Below, one piece after another: positions 11,111-22,979 of a stretch of 64,000 nt of DNA; within the stretch, counting starts at the first letter, position 1; every line of letters starts with the position of its first letter. Under the pieces are notes generated by a model. That model saw nothing but the letters and a program-made list of their open reading frames with translations, had not been told where the DNA came from and made no database searches. The DNA is from Gigaspora margarita (lineage: Eukaryota > Glomeromycota > Glomeromycetes > Diversisporales > Gigasporaceae): NCBI GenBank assembly GCA_009809945.1, contig WTPW01000951.1, forward strand, positions 1 to 64,000. Direction: 5' to 3'. The translations under genes and the position numbers were made by a program.

Positions 11111-11705
11111 TACCGGAGCAGAGTATGAAATACGAAGTGCATGGTTATCTGAAGAGTGAAATGGTGTGAACAAATACGGTTCTTTGATTGGTTATATTTT
11201 CACATGACATTGTGGAATGCGATGTTCTGGATTTGCTTTTATGTTGAACCGGTTTGGTATGACTTTTTTATGTATGTACGTGCTATTCGTGCATAATTGT
11301 CTCTGCAAAGGGGACTATTTTTAAGTGAGTATTTCGGGTTTACGTTTTGTGCCTGTTTATCGTGTAGAGGTTGATGTTTAAGGGATTCCGGTATGTGGTT
11401 ACAGTAATAAGTTTTTTTTTTTGCTCGAAATCTTTTTTATAAAAACGTCAAAATTCTGTTTTATACCAGAAACAGAGTGCAACTAAGTGCATGGTTATCT
11501 GAAAATTGAAATGATGTGAACAAATACGGTTCTTTGATTGGTTATATTTTTCATGACATTGTGGAATGCGATAGTCCAATTTGCATTTTATATTAAACTG
11601 GTTTGATATGGCTTTTGTAAGTACGTATGTGCATTCGTACATGATTATCCCTTCAAAAGGACTATTTTAAGTAAGTATTTCAAGTTTTAAGTTGTGCCTC
11701 ATTTT
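11111..11705. repeat. Direct pair of ~245-bp modules, 352 bp apart
   Basis: Copies at about 11111-11365 and 11463-11705 share AAGTGCATGGTTATCTGAA, GTGTGAACAAATACGGTTCT, GACATTGTGGAATGCGAT, a TATGTACGTGC-like block and AAAAGGACTATTTT. Each begins with a variant of ACC(A/G)GA(A/G)(C/A)AGAGT. Open frames in the two copies do not agree, which argues against coding. Confidence 0.75.
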
Positions 11706-12299
11706 ATTTGATTTATTTTTTATCTTACCGGTGCAATTATAAATTTCTGCACCCAAAAATCACAGCATTTCCTTATTCTGCCCCTGTTTTATTTGATCAA
11801 TTATTGTTACATTCGATCATCCTTAAACCTTTCAATTGTACCTCTGTAACATGTATTACTCCTATTACCTTATTTAGATATCCTTGGGGTTCTACAATTA
11901 ATTAAAGCTATCGTGATGCNTCNAATGTCTATATTAATAATCATCATGCCATCGCTTTTGTACACAGATCAATTATGTATAAATTATTATTGCTTCTTTT
12001 AGGGACAAATGAATATGATACATTTAAATATTATTGTCTTGCCCCCTCACACAAAGTAATATTACGATCAAGTTTATAGGTGTTGAAGGGCAATTAGACT
12101 TTTAGTTGTCGTATCTCAATGACGAATTGATTGTGTAAGGCAGAAGGAAGTTAAACTGACAATTGATTGGTATAAATAATTTATATAGATTACAAATGTA
12201 TATAAGTNCGATGTGTTCNCTCTTTGTGTATTGAGAGGTNTTTGTCCCTTATACATANTAGANAGAGCAAGAATGAGGTATTAGATAGCATTAGATATT

Positions 12300-13840
12300 A
12301 TCTAAATAATTCTTCTATTATAATAAAGTTTTCTTAATGAATGTTTATTTATTGTATCTCTTGGCTTTCATTTATTTTTGTATTGTTCGTGAATCCCATT
12401 TAATTATATTTATAAACCCAACCTTATGTATTCCTTCTCTTGTTCACTATCGCTAACCTAAATCTGACCCTCTAATCTGACACTCTCCCAAATTTCAATA
12501 GTAATACTGGTTTTGTCTATTTATATACTGCTTGATTTCTAATATATATATATATATATATTTTTTATAATATTTACTAATGCTATTTACAACTTTGTTC
12601 TCTATATAAAATGCTTCCTATATCATATTTCATTATCATACCGAATAAGTTAAGCTTTTAAACATAATTAAACAATAAACACTAAAAATATACATAGTGT
12701 TGGCACATGACCAATTAAACTACTAATATAATTAATGAATTCATACGACTCATTTCAAATTTATTAATGTGACCTAGTTATATGCCAACTCTGTACAATA
12801 CACATGTAAACTAAGGTATACATAATTTATTAGTTAGTATTAATAAACTGTTAAAATATTACATTTTTTAAAACTTCTAATATGATCTACTGATTCTTCT
12901 GTTCCTGGTTTTGCATAATAGCATCGCACAGCTACCTTATTTATTAAGTAAAAAATGCCTAGCTGATAATTTTGCTATAGAACCTGATCTAGATCCAATG
13001 CATCTGACCCAGAAACTGGAGACTGCTCTTTAAAAATATAACTGACCAGTCAAAATTATGGCTGATGCCAGATTTGTAATTTTCTGGCTAGTAAATCAGT
13101 CAAATTATTATAAAATTATCTCGCTATCATTCTGTCATATCCATAACAAAATACCTAATTGGTCAAAAAAACCAAGAATTTTAATATAAAAAAATAATAT
13201 GTACATATGTACTTGCTTATGTTCAAACCTGTTTGACGATTATCTCACATACTTACAATTAAGAATATAATTTCATAATGGTAAACAAAAAAATTACAAT
13301 ATATGATGAAAAAAGCAACAATTAACTTCTTTAATCAGTTATATTAACACTTTGTAAAAATCCAAATATTAAATAAAAAATTCCTACCTAACAAAATCTA
13401 ACTAATACATAGTAGCAAATTAACTTTCATCTGAATCAAGAACACCCATTATTAAATTTTTACAATATTATATATATATATCTATACAATATCATTAAAA
13501 TTGCTCTATATAACCACTAATCTAAAGAACCCTTAACATTTTATGTATTAATATTATAAATTAGTAGTAATTAAATATTAAGTAACTTAACTCGAACAAA
13601 AAAAAATTACTGAACATATTAAATAAACAAACTATCAAATAATATTATTATAAATAAGGTAGCTGCACAATATAGTTGTGCTAAAACCAGAAACAGAAAA
13701 TAGGTTATATTTAAGATTTAATTGAATTTACAAGCATATATACTATTGTTCAATATATAAAGCATCTTCAAAAAATACAGAAAAAAGTTCATAAATAAGT
13801 GCCATGGTACTGTATGCAAGTTGATACTATAAATTATTAT
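12300..13840. other. No gene seen; AT-rich spacer
   Basis: Contains a (TA)n run (12541-12560), loosely conserved GATCC/CTGACC-rich words near 12980-13080 that also occur near 23380-23450, and nothing coding. Confidence 0.6.
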
Positions 13841-13841
13841 G

Positions 13842-14102
13842 CCATAGTGCACTTACCAAAGTACCTGGGGTACAATGCAATCTACCCATAAAAAAACTTA
13901 CAAAAGATCTGGGTATATTATACAGCAGCAGGTTGGTGTTGCAAGAAAAAAAATTTTAAGCATATACAATTTTGCATTTACAATGAGCAGTCTAAATATT
14001 TAAAAAAACCTATATTTAATTAATAGAGGTCTCGTGTTTTGCACTGGGGTACTTTGCAATGGGGTATTAAAAAAGGGGGGTACTTTGGTTAGTGTACTAT
14101 GG
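13842..14102. mobile_element. ~260-bp MITE, CCATAGTGCACTTACCAAAGTACC type
   Basis: Left end CCATAGTGCACTTACCAAAG; the right end is the inverse with few changes (CTTTGGTTAGTGTACTATGG). Subterminal GGGGTAC and GCAAT words are also inverted. The inner phrase TTACAAAAGATCTGGGTATA recurs at 57640-57665 in a related element. The family is not identified. Confidence 0.7.
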
Positions 14103-14109
14103 TAATTAT

Positions 14110-16930
14110 TAAATTATGCTATTATAATTAATTAAATTACGGATATGCTATAATAATTAAATGATCTCACTGCAAGTAATTTACTAATAAGATTAATCTC
14201 ATAAATTCTGGAACAACTTCATTTTCTAAAATCCTTTTAGTTTCATCTTATGAATCATTTAGTTTTTCAGAAATTAGATCAATATTTCAGAATGAATTTT
14301 CAAAGACAATGAAGTATTAGGTGGCTTTTAGGATGAATCTGGAAGAACTTCAGAAAAGATAGCTATAGTTCACCAACAAGTTTTTTTTAAAAATTGCACT
14401 AATATTAACCCTAACTCTAAGCTTAGCCCTAATGATAATACCAGAATTTCTTATCAGTGAAATGAACTTTTGATGAATTAATCTAATGAAACCATAATGA
14501 CTAATTAGACCTATAAAAAGTAGACAAATGTCAAGCCACTTGTTCCAATCATAGTATTTTAATTTGAACATGACATGTTTAATAGATGTTTAATACTTAT
14601 GATTCTTTTCTCAACATTTTATTGTGCCTTCTCAATATGTCAGAGCACTTTCAAATCTTTAATTATATTTTATTGCAGTTTTTTAGTAATGCAATATTAC
14701 ACATATAAGAATTTTAAAAAAATGGCAATATCAAATTACAATTTTGCTAATTAATTTATAAGGTTAGTTGTGCAACATGTAATGATGCACAGAAGCAGTA
14801 CAATCATGTGTGACTTGTAAAAAAAAATAATATCATATTATTATATTAGTCAAATTTAACAATCATATTAATGATTATAAATAGTACAATAATTACCTAT
14901 AAAGATATCATAATAGGAATACATAATAATTAATATTTGAAAGCTTAATTAATAAATGACAAGTAACAATGAAATCATCATATTAGAAATTGAAAGTCAC
15001 TTGCAAACAAAAATTATTACTCCTTTTAAAGTAGAATTTTTTTAAAAAATTAGCATAAGTGATATCAAAAAGAAAGTGGTAATTAATATGCACTACTTGT
15101 AATTTAGGTTAATTTTGAATTAATTATGTAATTCTTAAATTTTCACTGATTAATTCAATTACCAAAAAGATGTGTCCCCTGCAAATCATGATATCATATA
15201 AATTATAAAAAATCTGTTGATTTTTTGATTCTTGAAGAACTTCAAAGATTTCAGATAAAATATAGATAATTTTGATTAAAAATTATAATCAATAGTGAAT
15301 TAAAATCTCAGAAATTGTTCTGTATCATCATCACAAAATCACCAAGTTAAACTTTTTGCAAACTGCTATAATAATAATAAAATTTTAATATGCAATTAAA
15401 AAGATTTATATGTAGTATTGGTTTATATTGCAATAGTAGTTGATAACATTATTCATAAATAGAGTGTTTTAAAAGCACATTAGCTCTGAAAATTATTGAA
15501 ATTTTAATTTAGGTGTTAATTCAAGTGAAAACTGATATTACACTTTGCAAGAAAAGAGGAGTGACAGGCACAAAAGAATTTACTATGTACATACAAGATG
15601 TGAGTATATTCTATGTGGTTATATAAAATTTTTAATACAAATTTTTTATTGTTGTGCTTTTTTTATTAATTATGCATTTTTTTTGTTTATTTAAATTTAT
15701 AGAGCAGTTTTTCATATAACCATAATTTTGCAAGTTTACATTTTTATTTATTTTATTTTATTTTTTAATTTTTTATTAAATAAATTTTCAATTATTATAA
15801 AATGCACTTATAGTATTTTACTACTATAGGTAAATTAGATTTGCAAATCTGTATAACAAAACAAAAAAATAAATTTTATAAAACAAAAAATAAATTTTGA
15901 TTACTTTAGGGTTAGCATAAGGCCTGGGATTTTATTGGAACATTAATATATACAAAATTTAGCAAGGAATTTTTTTTATAGAGCACAAAGTTGGTTTTAT
16001 AAGCAAAATTTTGAGATATGAATGTTTTTTTAAAAAATAAACAAAAAAAACAAAATTTTATGTTACATCTAATTTTAAATTTTGATTGGCTATTCTAATA
16101 GTTTTGTGTAACATGCTATAAAACACCATAGGTGCATTTTATAAACTAAATTTTTATCACTTTTTATTTATGCAAAGAAGCATTTACGATATAAGTAATA
16201 TTATTAATAGGCATATAATTTTTATCACTTTGGTAATAGAATTTTATCTTTTTAATTTTTTACTGATTGAGAAATAAAGTTTGTCATTTCTTAGGTCAAT
16301 TTGAAATCGACCTAAATTGTAAAATGATGCAGAACAAATTAAATTATATAGCAAATATATTCTAACAATTTTGAACTATAGCATAAACAAAAAAAAAATA
16401 ATTATAATACCTTCTAAAATAGAAAAAAATATAGCACACCAAAAAGTTGAACAGAACCATTCCTTCACATTTCATATATTATACTAGTACATACTAGCAT
16501 AATCTGTTAAGCTTGCCAACAAAGTAGCAGTGCAGTCATTATTGCAAAATTAGCTAGTTTTATTGCAGATCATGTAGATTTTTGTCATTTATAGTTAGTT
16601 TAGTGCTTGGTTGAGGCTTATTGTTTAAGGGCACAGTTTTGTTTGTTGTAATATCATATGATTTTAGCAAATTTAGATTTCTATGAATATTAGTAAATAG
16701 GACATATTAAAGTATGGCTAAGTATATAAATGGGTAGCTGTGCACATGCAGATATTAAAAAATAAAGTTATTTTTGTTTTGCTATTACTTGCCTTGGTAA
16801 AGGCTGGCTCTATTATCCATCTGCCCTCTTTATTTTAAGTAGACTATAGTATCAGTTACAACTATAGTAGAGATTTGTAGTCTATTTTTTGGGGTTTCAT
16901 GGCTAATGGCAGTAAAGGACCATCAGTGGC
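14110..16930. other. Gene-poor AT-rich stretch
   Basis: No long reading frame resembles a protein. One short exon-like block (15513-15599) is listed separately. The frame at 14350-14571 is not supported. Confidence 0.6.
15513..15599 (+). other. Isolated exon-like block (29 codons)
   Basis: The block sits between a good acceptor (TTTTAATTTAG) and a donor (GTGAGT) and reads openly in phase 0: VLIQVKTDITLCKKRGVTGT then KEFTMYIQD. The mix of residues is more protein-like than the surrounding AT noise. The pattern faintly recalls an OB-fold strand set (K.DI....G..G...F.M.I.D), which is speculation. No partner exons were found, so it may be a remnant or chance. Confidence 0.2.
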
Positions 16931-16933
16931 AAT

Positions 16934-17385
16934 TTTGGGCTCTACAGCTACAGGGGCAGTATAACAACCCTTATTAGTAACCAGTTAGGCTCCATAGCTA
17001 CAATGGCAGTGCAAGAATCTTATTAGTAAATAGTTAGGTACTGTGGCTACAGTGGCAGTGCAATGACTTTATTAGTGAACAGTTAGGCTCTGCAGCAGCG
17101 CAAGAATCTTGTTAGTGAATACTTGGGCACCACAGCTGCAGTGGCAGTACAAAGACCTTATTAGTGATAAGTTAGAAACTGTGCCTATAGTAGAAGTGCA
17201 AGGACCTTATTAATGAATATTTAGGATCTGCAGTTGCAGTAGTAGTGCAAGGACTTATTAGTGAATATTTAGGCTATGTGGCTACAGTGGTACAAGAACC
17301 TTATTAATAAATAGTTAGGCTTTGTGGTTGTAGTGTCAGTGCAAGAACCTTATTAGCAGATAGTAAGGTTCCACAGTGCAAGTAA
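16934..17385. repeat. 49-bp minisatellite, about nine copies
   Basis: The unit is approximately GTTAGGCTCTGTGGCTACAG then TGGCAGTGCAAGAACCTTAT and TAGTGAATA. Several units are exactly 49 bp; others are 40, 46 or 48. The period is not a multiple of three, so it is unlikely to code. Diverged strays lie at 19589-19810. Confidence 0.9.
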
Positions 17386-17389
17386 CTAA

Positions 17390-19585
17390 AATAGATACTG
17401 CAAAATAATGTCCCAATTCTCTTTTTAGCTATATACACATGTTAGCTATCTTGCCTATATTGCGATTTCATATAGTAGACAGAGTAGTGAGACCTTGGGT
17501 TTAGAAAATTTAGGAACTGAAAAGTTAGCAGTTTATGTATCTAATAGGTTGGGAGAATGATTGGTGCAGGTTTAAATAATTTTTTATAGACTAGAAACTT
17601 TGTTATAGATATTGAGTTTCAAGTATATAACACTAGAGCTTGTTTGAATAGCAAACCTATTTCCATATTTTTTTCATATATAGAAATAAAGTAGCTGATC
17701 AAGCAATAATAATTATAAATAAATCTAACTATATAATATACACCTTTAGTATTTTATTAAGAAAATAACCTGTAAAATGCGCAGATTACAAAGTAATCCA
17801 AAAATGCTTGTCAAAACAAAAAAAAAGATTTATGATTATGCCAACTAACCAAATATGAGATTTTGCAGATATATATCATTGAAGATGGCTATAAACCCTA
17901 CACTTTATTTCACTTCTGTAAAACTTTGTTCCTGGTACAATAATTTTCTTACACTACATATTAAATCATACAAAACTAACATTATATACCCTCTTGTATA
18001 AACTTTACTAAAAAAAAACTACAAATATATATCAATTGTAATTGCTTTCATATTTTAGCTATAATAATATTTTTAACCACTCAGTTGCTAGACTCTTGCA
18101 TAGTAACATGCCTTGGAAATAAATTCAATACCTGTTACCTGCTAAGATTAGTATTTGTACCTATACAGGATCTAGCCATTTTGTGACAATATAAAAACAT
18201 TCAAATTTTGCAAAATCTTAATTCTGATTATATGCTCTAATTTTATATACTTAACACAAAATGGTCCAATAATCTATTTTCTTACTATAAATGTAATAAT
18301 ATGTAGTAATCTGAATCACTTGTGAATTAAGTCATAATATTGGTACATTATTGTGAATCACTAGACTTTCTATGTGATAAATGGGTTATAGGACTTGTTC
18401 ATAACAGATTGGTATTTGAGTAACCTGATGATCTATTGTCTTTTTCATTATTTGAATTTTCTGCTTGATATTAGGTCCAGCACCTGTTACAAGAACAATT
18501 TAGTTTTTTTTTTGTTGTCAATTTTTTTATTTACCAAACAAAGAAAATTTTTAAGTCTTTAGAAAAAAATATATATCTTGGCCCTATAGGCCCTAATAGT
18601 CAGTTTTAAAAAAGAAAAAAATTGAAATTGGCGAAGATGATCAATTTGAATTTGCATCAGTAAATACAGAACATTCTTTTGACCAATCTTGAATAGTATC
18701 ACAAAAATGCTATTGAAATAGAATTGGTATAGCAATTGGTACAACAAATAGATTTGAATAGCATGTAAAAAAAAGAAAAAAAAGAGAAAAAGGACCTACT
18801 CCAACTTCCAGAAAACCTATGCCCAGTAATGATTTCGAATTGAAAAATATCTCCTAAATAAGTTTACTTAAGCAACTTTAATTGATTTACTTAGTAAAGT
18901 TTGGACTTTACTATATAGCAACTTTCATTAATTGTGTGGTAGCATATTTTCAGGTCAAAGATGTTTTTGAGTTTTTTGACCTAAAGATAAGGTTTTTTAT
19001 TTCAGAGATGGCTTAATTTTAGCAATATAGAGTAAACAAACTATAAATAATAGCTAAAAAAACTAGTAACCAGAATCCTGAAATATATATAAATTGGTCA
19101 GATATTAGTTTGCTTATTTTAGAGGGTTTTTATGCAAATCTTTTCTATTTTTAGTAATTTTTTGCTTATTTTTGAGGTTTTTTCTGCAGATTTTTTCTAT
19201 TTTTAGTAATTTTATAATTAACCTAACCTATCTATATATATTTCAGAGTCCTAGTAATCTAAATTAGAGTTTTTTAGCATTGCATAAAGATTTTATTAGT
19301 TATCTATATAACTAAGTTATAGATCATTATACTTGCATGATCTATAACTGGTCATATAGATCATATTGGTTATATATTGTCACAGATCATATATACTTAT
19401 AAAATAACTAAATAATCTATGTCTAGTTATATAGATCATATTGGCCATGTATGTTATAGTTCAACACTGGTAGTTGCAGGCAAGGACTACATAAATAATT
19501 AGATTTTTTGTTATATTATCAGTGCATGAACTTTAAAATTAAGCTTTTCAGTTATAGTAATAGTATAGCGATCTTATGGTAAAGA
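17390..19585. other. No gene seen; AT-rich with small duplications
   Basis: Holds a duplicated TTTTTCTATTTTTAGTAATTTT/TTTGCTTATTTT block (about 19105-19215) and a cluster of ATAGATCATATTGG(T/C)(T/C)AT words with their inverses (19310-19470). Nothing coding recognised. Confidence 0.6.
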
Positions 19586-19588
19586 AAA

Positions 19589-19810
19589 AATTTAAGGTTT
19601 CACAGTTGCAGTAGTACAAGGACCTTTATATATATATATAATTTGGTCTTCACAGTCCAACAATCTATTGTTAAAATTAGGCTCTGCAGCTGCAGTAGTA
19701 GTGTAAAATGCTTATATAAGAAATTAGATCATGCTGCAATAGTAGCAGTGCAAACTTTATGTTAGTAAATGTTAGACCTCACTATGACAGTAGCAGTACA
19801 AAAATGTTAT
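19589..19810. repeat. Diverged outlying copies of the 49-bp minisatellite
   Basis: Words such as GGTTTCACAGTTGCAGTAGT, GGCTCTGCAGCTGCAGTAGT and GACAGTAGCAGTACAAAAAT match the unit of 16934-17385, but the spacing is irregular. Confidence 0.6.
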
Positions 19811-20054
19811 AATAGCAATACCTTAATATGATTTCCAATATATAAAATCTTTCAGTTATGTATTACTTAACAAATTATATTAAAAAATAATATAATAATA
19901 CTGAATAAAACAATATATTCATGTTTTAAAGATGTATTTTAACTACAAAACCACTATCCTCTTATAATATAAAATATACAATTATATAAATACTAGTATT
20001 TGATACATGCCTTCGGCACGTGGAAAGATATTTTAATATATTATATATGTGGTG

Positions 20055-20095
20055 AATTTTACAGGAGGGTCGCCAATTTTCTGGGTCGGGCTATT
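20055..20095. repeat. Lone repeat end (TTTTACAGGAGGGTCGCC)
   Basis: The word TTTTACAGGAGGGTCGCCAA and the following TTTTCTGGGTCGG match the left end of the element at 22041-22311 in the same orientation. It may bound the 20-22-kb unit or be an independent fragment. Confidence 0.45.
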
Positions 20096-20229
20096 GATTA
20101 TACCTATACTTCTACCTTCTAAATACCTCAACATCTTAAATACTCCTTTTTTTTCTTAAACAACCTTTTCTCATAATTTTATACTCAAAAACATCTTACT
20201 CTACATCATTTTTATGCACTTTTCATGCC

Positions 20230-21900
20230 TAAACTATTCATCACCATTACTTTATACTTACCAGTCATCGACTCTATGTCATGGACCTGGGTTCTGGTCT
20301 TGTGACAAATAGGTGCCATGTGACTTCATTCATGGCATCTCACCGGTCATATAGTTACCTCTCTTTTTTTGATATCCGAGCTATATTGTTGGGCTATTAA
20401 AGTTTCTCATGACTTCATACTTACCCAAAACATCCTCATTTAACCTATTATCATTATGCACATTCATATTTATAATATCCATCGCCAATACCTTATACTT
20501 ACCAGTCACAAACTCTACAGCACGGACCTGGGTTCTGGTCTTGTGATATATGGATGCTACATGACTTCGTTACAGCACTCATCACTTTGAAAACTGGGTT
20601 GTTTACTCAGGCCATCAAACACATATAACTCCTAAATGCCTTAACATACTAAATACTTCTATCCAGCAGTGGGTGGGCATTAATGATGAAGCTAGACTTG
20701 TGTCGAGCTGGTAACAAAGAGGGATAACAATTTCCTACCCTTCTCTTAAATAGCTGTTTCTCATAATCTTATACTTCTTCACTGATAACATTCTTATTCA
20801 ATACATCATCTTTACGCATGCCCATACTTGGTACTTACAATTTATGTCACTACTACCTCATTTCTGCAGCCACATCCCAACCTTCTCTAACTGCGACTCT
20901 TTGTACAAATTCTCTGGTAACTGCTACTTCGTGCGCCTTATCTATCAAACTCCAATCCTTGTTTACCATCGTCTTAACCACATACTTCCCAATTTCTCTA
21001 CTATTCATTATATTCGAACTGATCCCTAGCTTTACTCAACTTTGCTTTTGGCCAATATCTATTCACTTCATCGATATACATCGACTGAACCCTCCTATTA
21101 ATTTCCTTTACAACTTTTTTTACCATATTGTATCGTTCTTTCTAAAGACCTCTCCAATGCTAGATATTGCGAATCTGGTATCACCCACTCTTGAGCTCCA
21201 GCACTCCCTTCACCAGCTACTGCCCTCTTTTTAAAATTACTTTTGTCTGCCACACTCTCTTCCCACGCATTTCTTTTGACCACTATTCGCCACTCTACCT
21301 TTTTCTTTCGCTTCACTAACTACTCTCCTTATTAATCTCTCAACCAAATCTCTTTTAGTTCCCACCTTCAATAAATCTTCACTCTACACAGCAATTGCAA
21401 CGTCTCTATTGGCAATTAGTCCAGTGTATTTTTTTAATCACTGATACCATTTTTCTTCTGAATCATTCTCTAAACTATTTTCTGGGGTCAGCACAGCTGG
21501 AAATACTCTAGATATCATTCTCAACTTTTACAAATACCATTAATTGACTCTGTTTTCATTTTATATTTGACTACGTGACATTAATGATGAAGCTAGACTT
21601 GTGTCAAGTTGGCAGCAAAAACAAAAGTGGGAGAACATTTCCTACCCTTCTCTTAAATAACCGTTTCTTATGACCTCATATTTACTCACTCATAACATCC
21701 TCATTCAATACGTAATCCTTACGCATGCCCATACCTGTTACCTACATATACATCTTCACTACCTCATATTTATGAACTATAAATTATTAGCCGTCAATAA
21801 AAAATTCCAGTCATCAATTCATCATAAACCTGGGTTCCGGTCTCGTGACAAATGGATGCCACGTGACTTCATTCACAGCATTTCATAAAGTTGGATTTCA
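20230..21900. repeat. Repeated modules around a decayed coding region
   Basis: Module A (about 20260-20340, 20500-20575, 21800-21880) carries ACCTGGGTTC(T/C)GGTCT(T/C)GTGA and a following ATG(C/T)(C/T)A(C/T)(G/A)TGACTTC block. Module B (20679-20870 and 21579-21770, exactly 900 bp apart) starts CATTAATGATGAAGCTAGAC and runs through ATTTCCTACCCTTCTCTTAA and CTTTACGCATGCCCATAC. The stretch looks like a transposon that duplicated internally; the family is not identified. Confidence 0.65.
20830..21560 (-). pseudogene. Decayed minus-strand coding region, family unrecognised
   Basis: On the minus strand, successive open stretches in different frames have normal protein composition (charged, Leu/Val/Lys/Glu rich), unlike the plus-strand frames. 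The clearest is the 72-residue piece at 21098-21316 (starts MKRKKKVEWRIVVKRNAWEE). Upstream, GLIANRDVAIAV and LLKVGTKRDLVERLIRR can be read. Several stops and frame changes interrupt it. It sits between repeated modules, so a transposon origin is likely, but I cannot name the family. Confidence 0.45.
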
Positions 21901-22040
21901 TTTTTGAGTTTGTATTACTGACGCAATAAGTAATAATTTGTAATTTTATCATGTGATTACTGGATATAGATGTTTTTTATTCCCGAATTGGCATAGTAAT
22001 ACTTCAACCTTAGAATAGAATTTTAATTTTACTCACAATC

Positions 22041-22311
22041 GTGTGTCGAGTTTTACAGGAGGGTCTCCAAAATTTTGAGTTGGATGTGTCGGATCTAGGT
22101 CAGTGTTTAGCCTAAGTTGTTAGCATGTTCTATAGCAAAATTATNAGCTNGGCATTTTTTACTTAATGAATGGANATGATTTATTAGTAAAATTTTTTAT
22201 GATCTTGGGGCAAAATTGATAAATTCTGATTCAACCGACCATGGTTCTGATGCACTCTGAAGTATTCTGACCCAGAATTTTTGGGATGCCCATATATGAG
22301 TTTCGTGTGTC
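22041..22311. mobile_element. ~270-bp MITE-like element, GTGTGTCGAGTTTTACAGG type
   Basis: The left end GTGTGTCGAGTTTTACAGGA...GGGTCTCCAAAATTTTGAG and the right end (...GACCCAGAATTTTTGGGATG...GAGTTTCGTGTGTC) are imperfect inverses. Relatives: 20055 and 10960. Three Ns fall inside. Confidence 0.5.
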
Positions 22312-22564
22312 AATATTATTAGATATTAAATAGAAAGTGGGGTGCCACCGGCATCTCTGTTGTGTTAATTTCTGTCAATTTTTATTTTGTCTATCAATAG
22401 TATCTATTAAATTATACGTATCATAGTCACCTTTTAATTACTTTATCATTATGTAATTATTTCGTCATCACATCACATACACATGATTACTACATCGCCA
22501 CTTCAACACCATAATTATTACTATACCATGGCATACCTACTTACCATAACTTGCAATAATAGAT

Positions 22565-22975
22565 AAAGAATAATGCATGTAATCACCGGATCAGTAATCA
22601 ACCAATCAAAGGCATTTTAAAGGATACATTCTGGTAGCGATTAATGATCTACATAATGACAACATAACACATGCAACCACTGGATCAGAAATCAACCAAT
22701 CAAATCTATTTTAAAGGCTACATTTTTTCGGCGTTTAGAGAATTACAAGTAGTAGAGATTTTGTATATATATACAATCATTGTTTTGCACATCAATATAT
22801 AACAAAATAAATCAAAAATCTAATCTATACTAATTTAAAACATCAATAGCATTTTATTGACTATTATATACTAAATAATTATTACCAGAAATAGAGTAAT
22901 GCATATTATATAGTGATAGTTTTACAGTACCAGGAACAGAGTGTTGCATATCATATAATGATAGTTTTATGGTGG
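22565..22975. repeat. Two small tandem duplications
   Basis: The first, about 110-bp period (22575-22640 and 22680-22735), shares ATGCA(A/T)(C/G)...CACTGGATCAG then AAATCAACCAATCAAA and a TTTTAAAGG(A/C)TACATT block. The second, about 50-bp period (22883-22975), shares ACCAG(A/G)AA(T/C)(A/C)GAGT and GCATATTATATA(G/A)TGATAGTTTTA. Confidence 0.65.
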
Positions 22976-22979
22976 GCTA

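Noticed and set aside
12080-12371. Possible solo long terminal repeat (TGTTGAAGG...CTTTCA with an AATAAA-like word)
   Set aside because: No matching target duplication at the borders, no second copy in the window and several Ns inside; not enough to call it.
16934-17385. CRISPR-like array
   Set aside because: Units are contiguous and diverged without unique spacers; a eukaryotic minisatellite.
20818-21234. 138-codon plus-strand open frame
   Set aside because: Composition is that of a reverse-complement shadow; the minus strand of the same stretch has the more protein-like residues, and the frame overlaps repeat module B.
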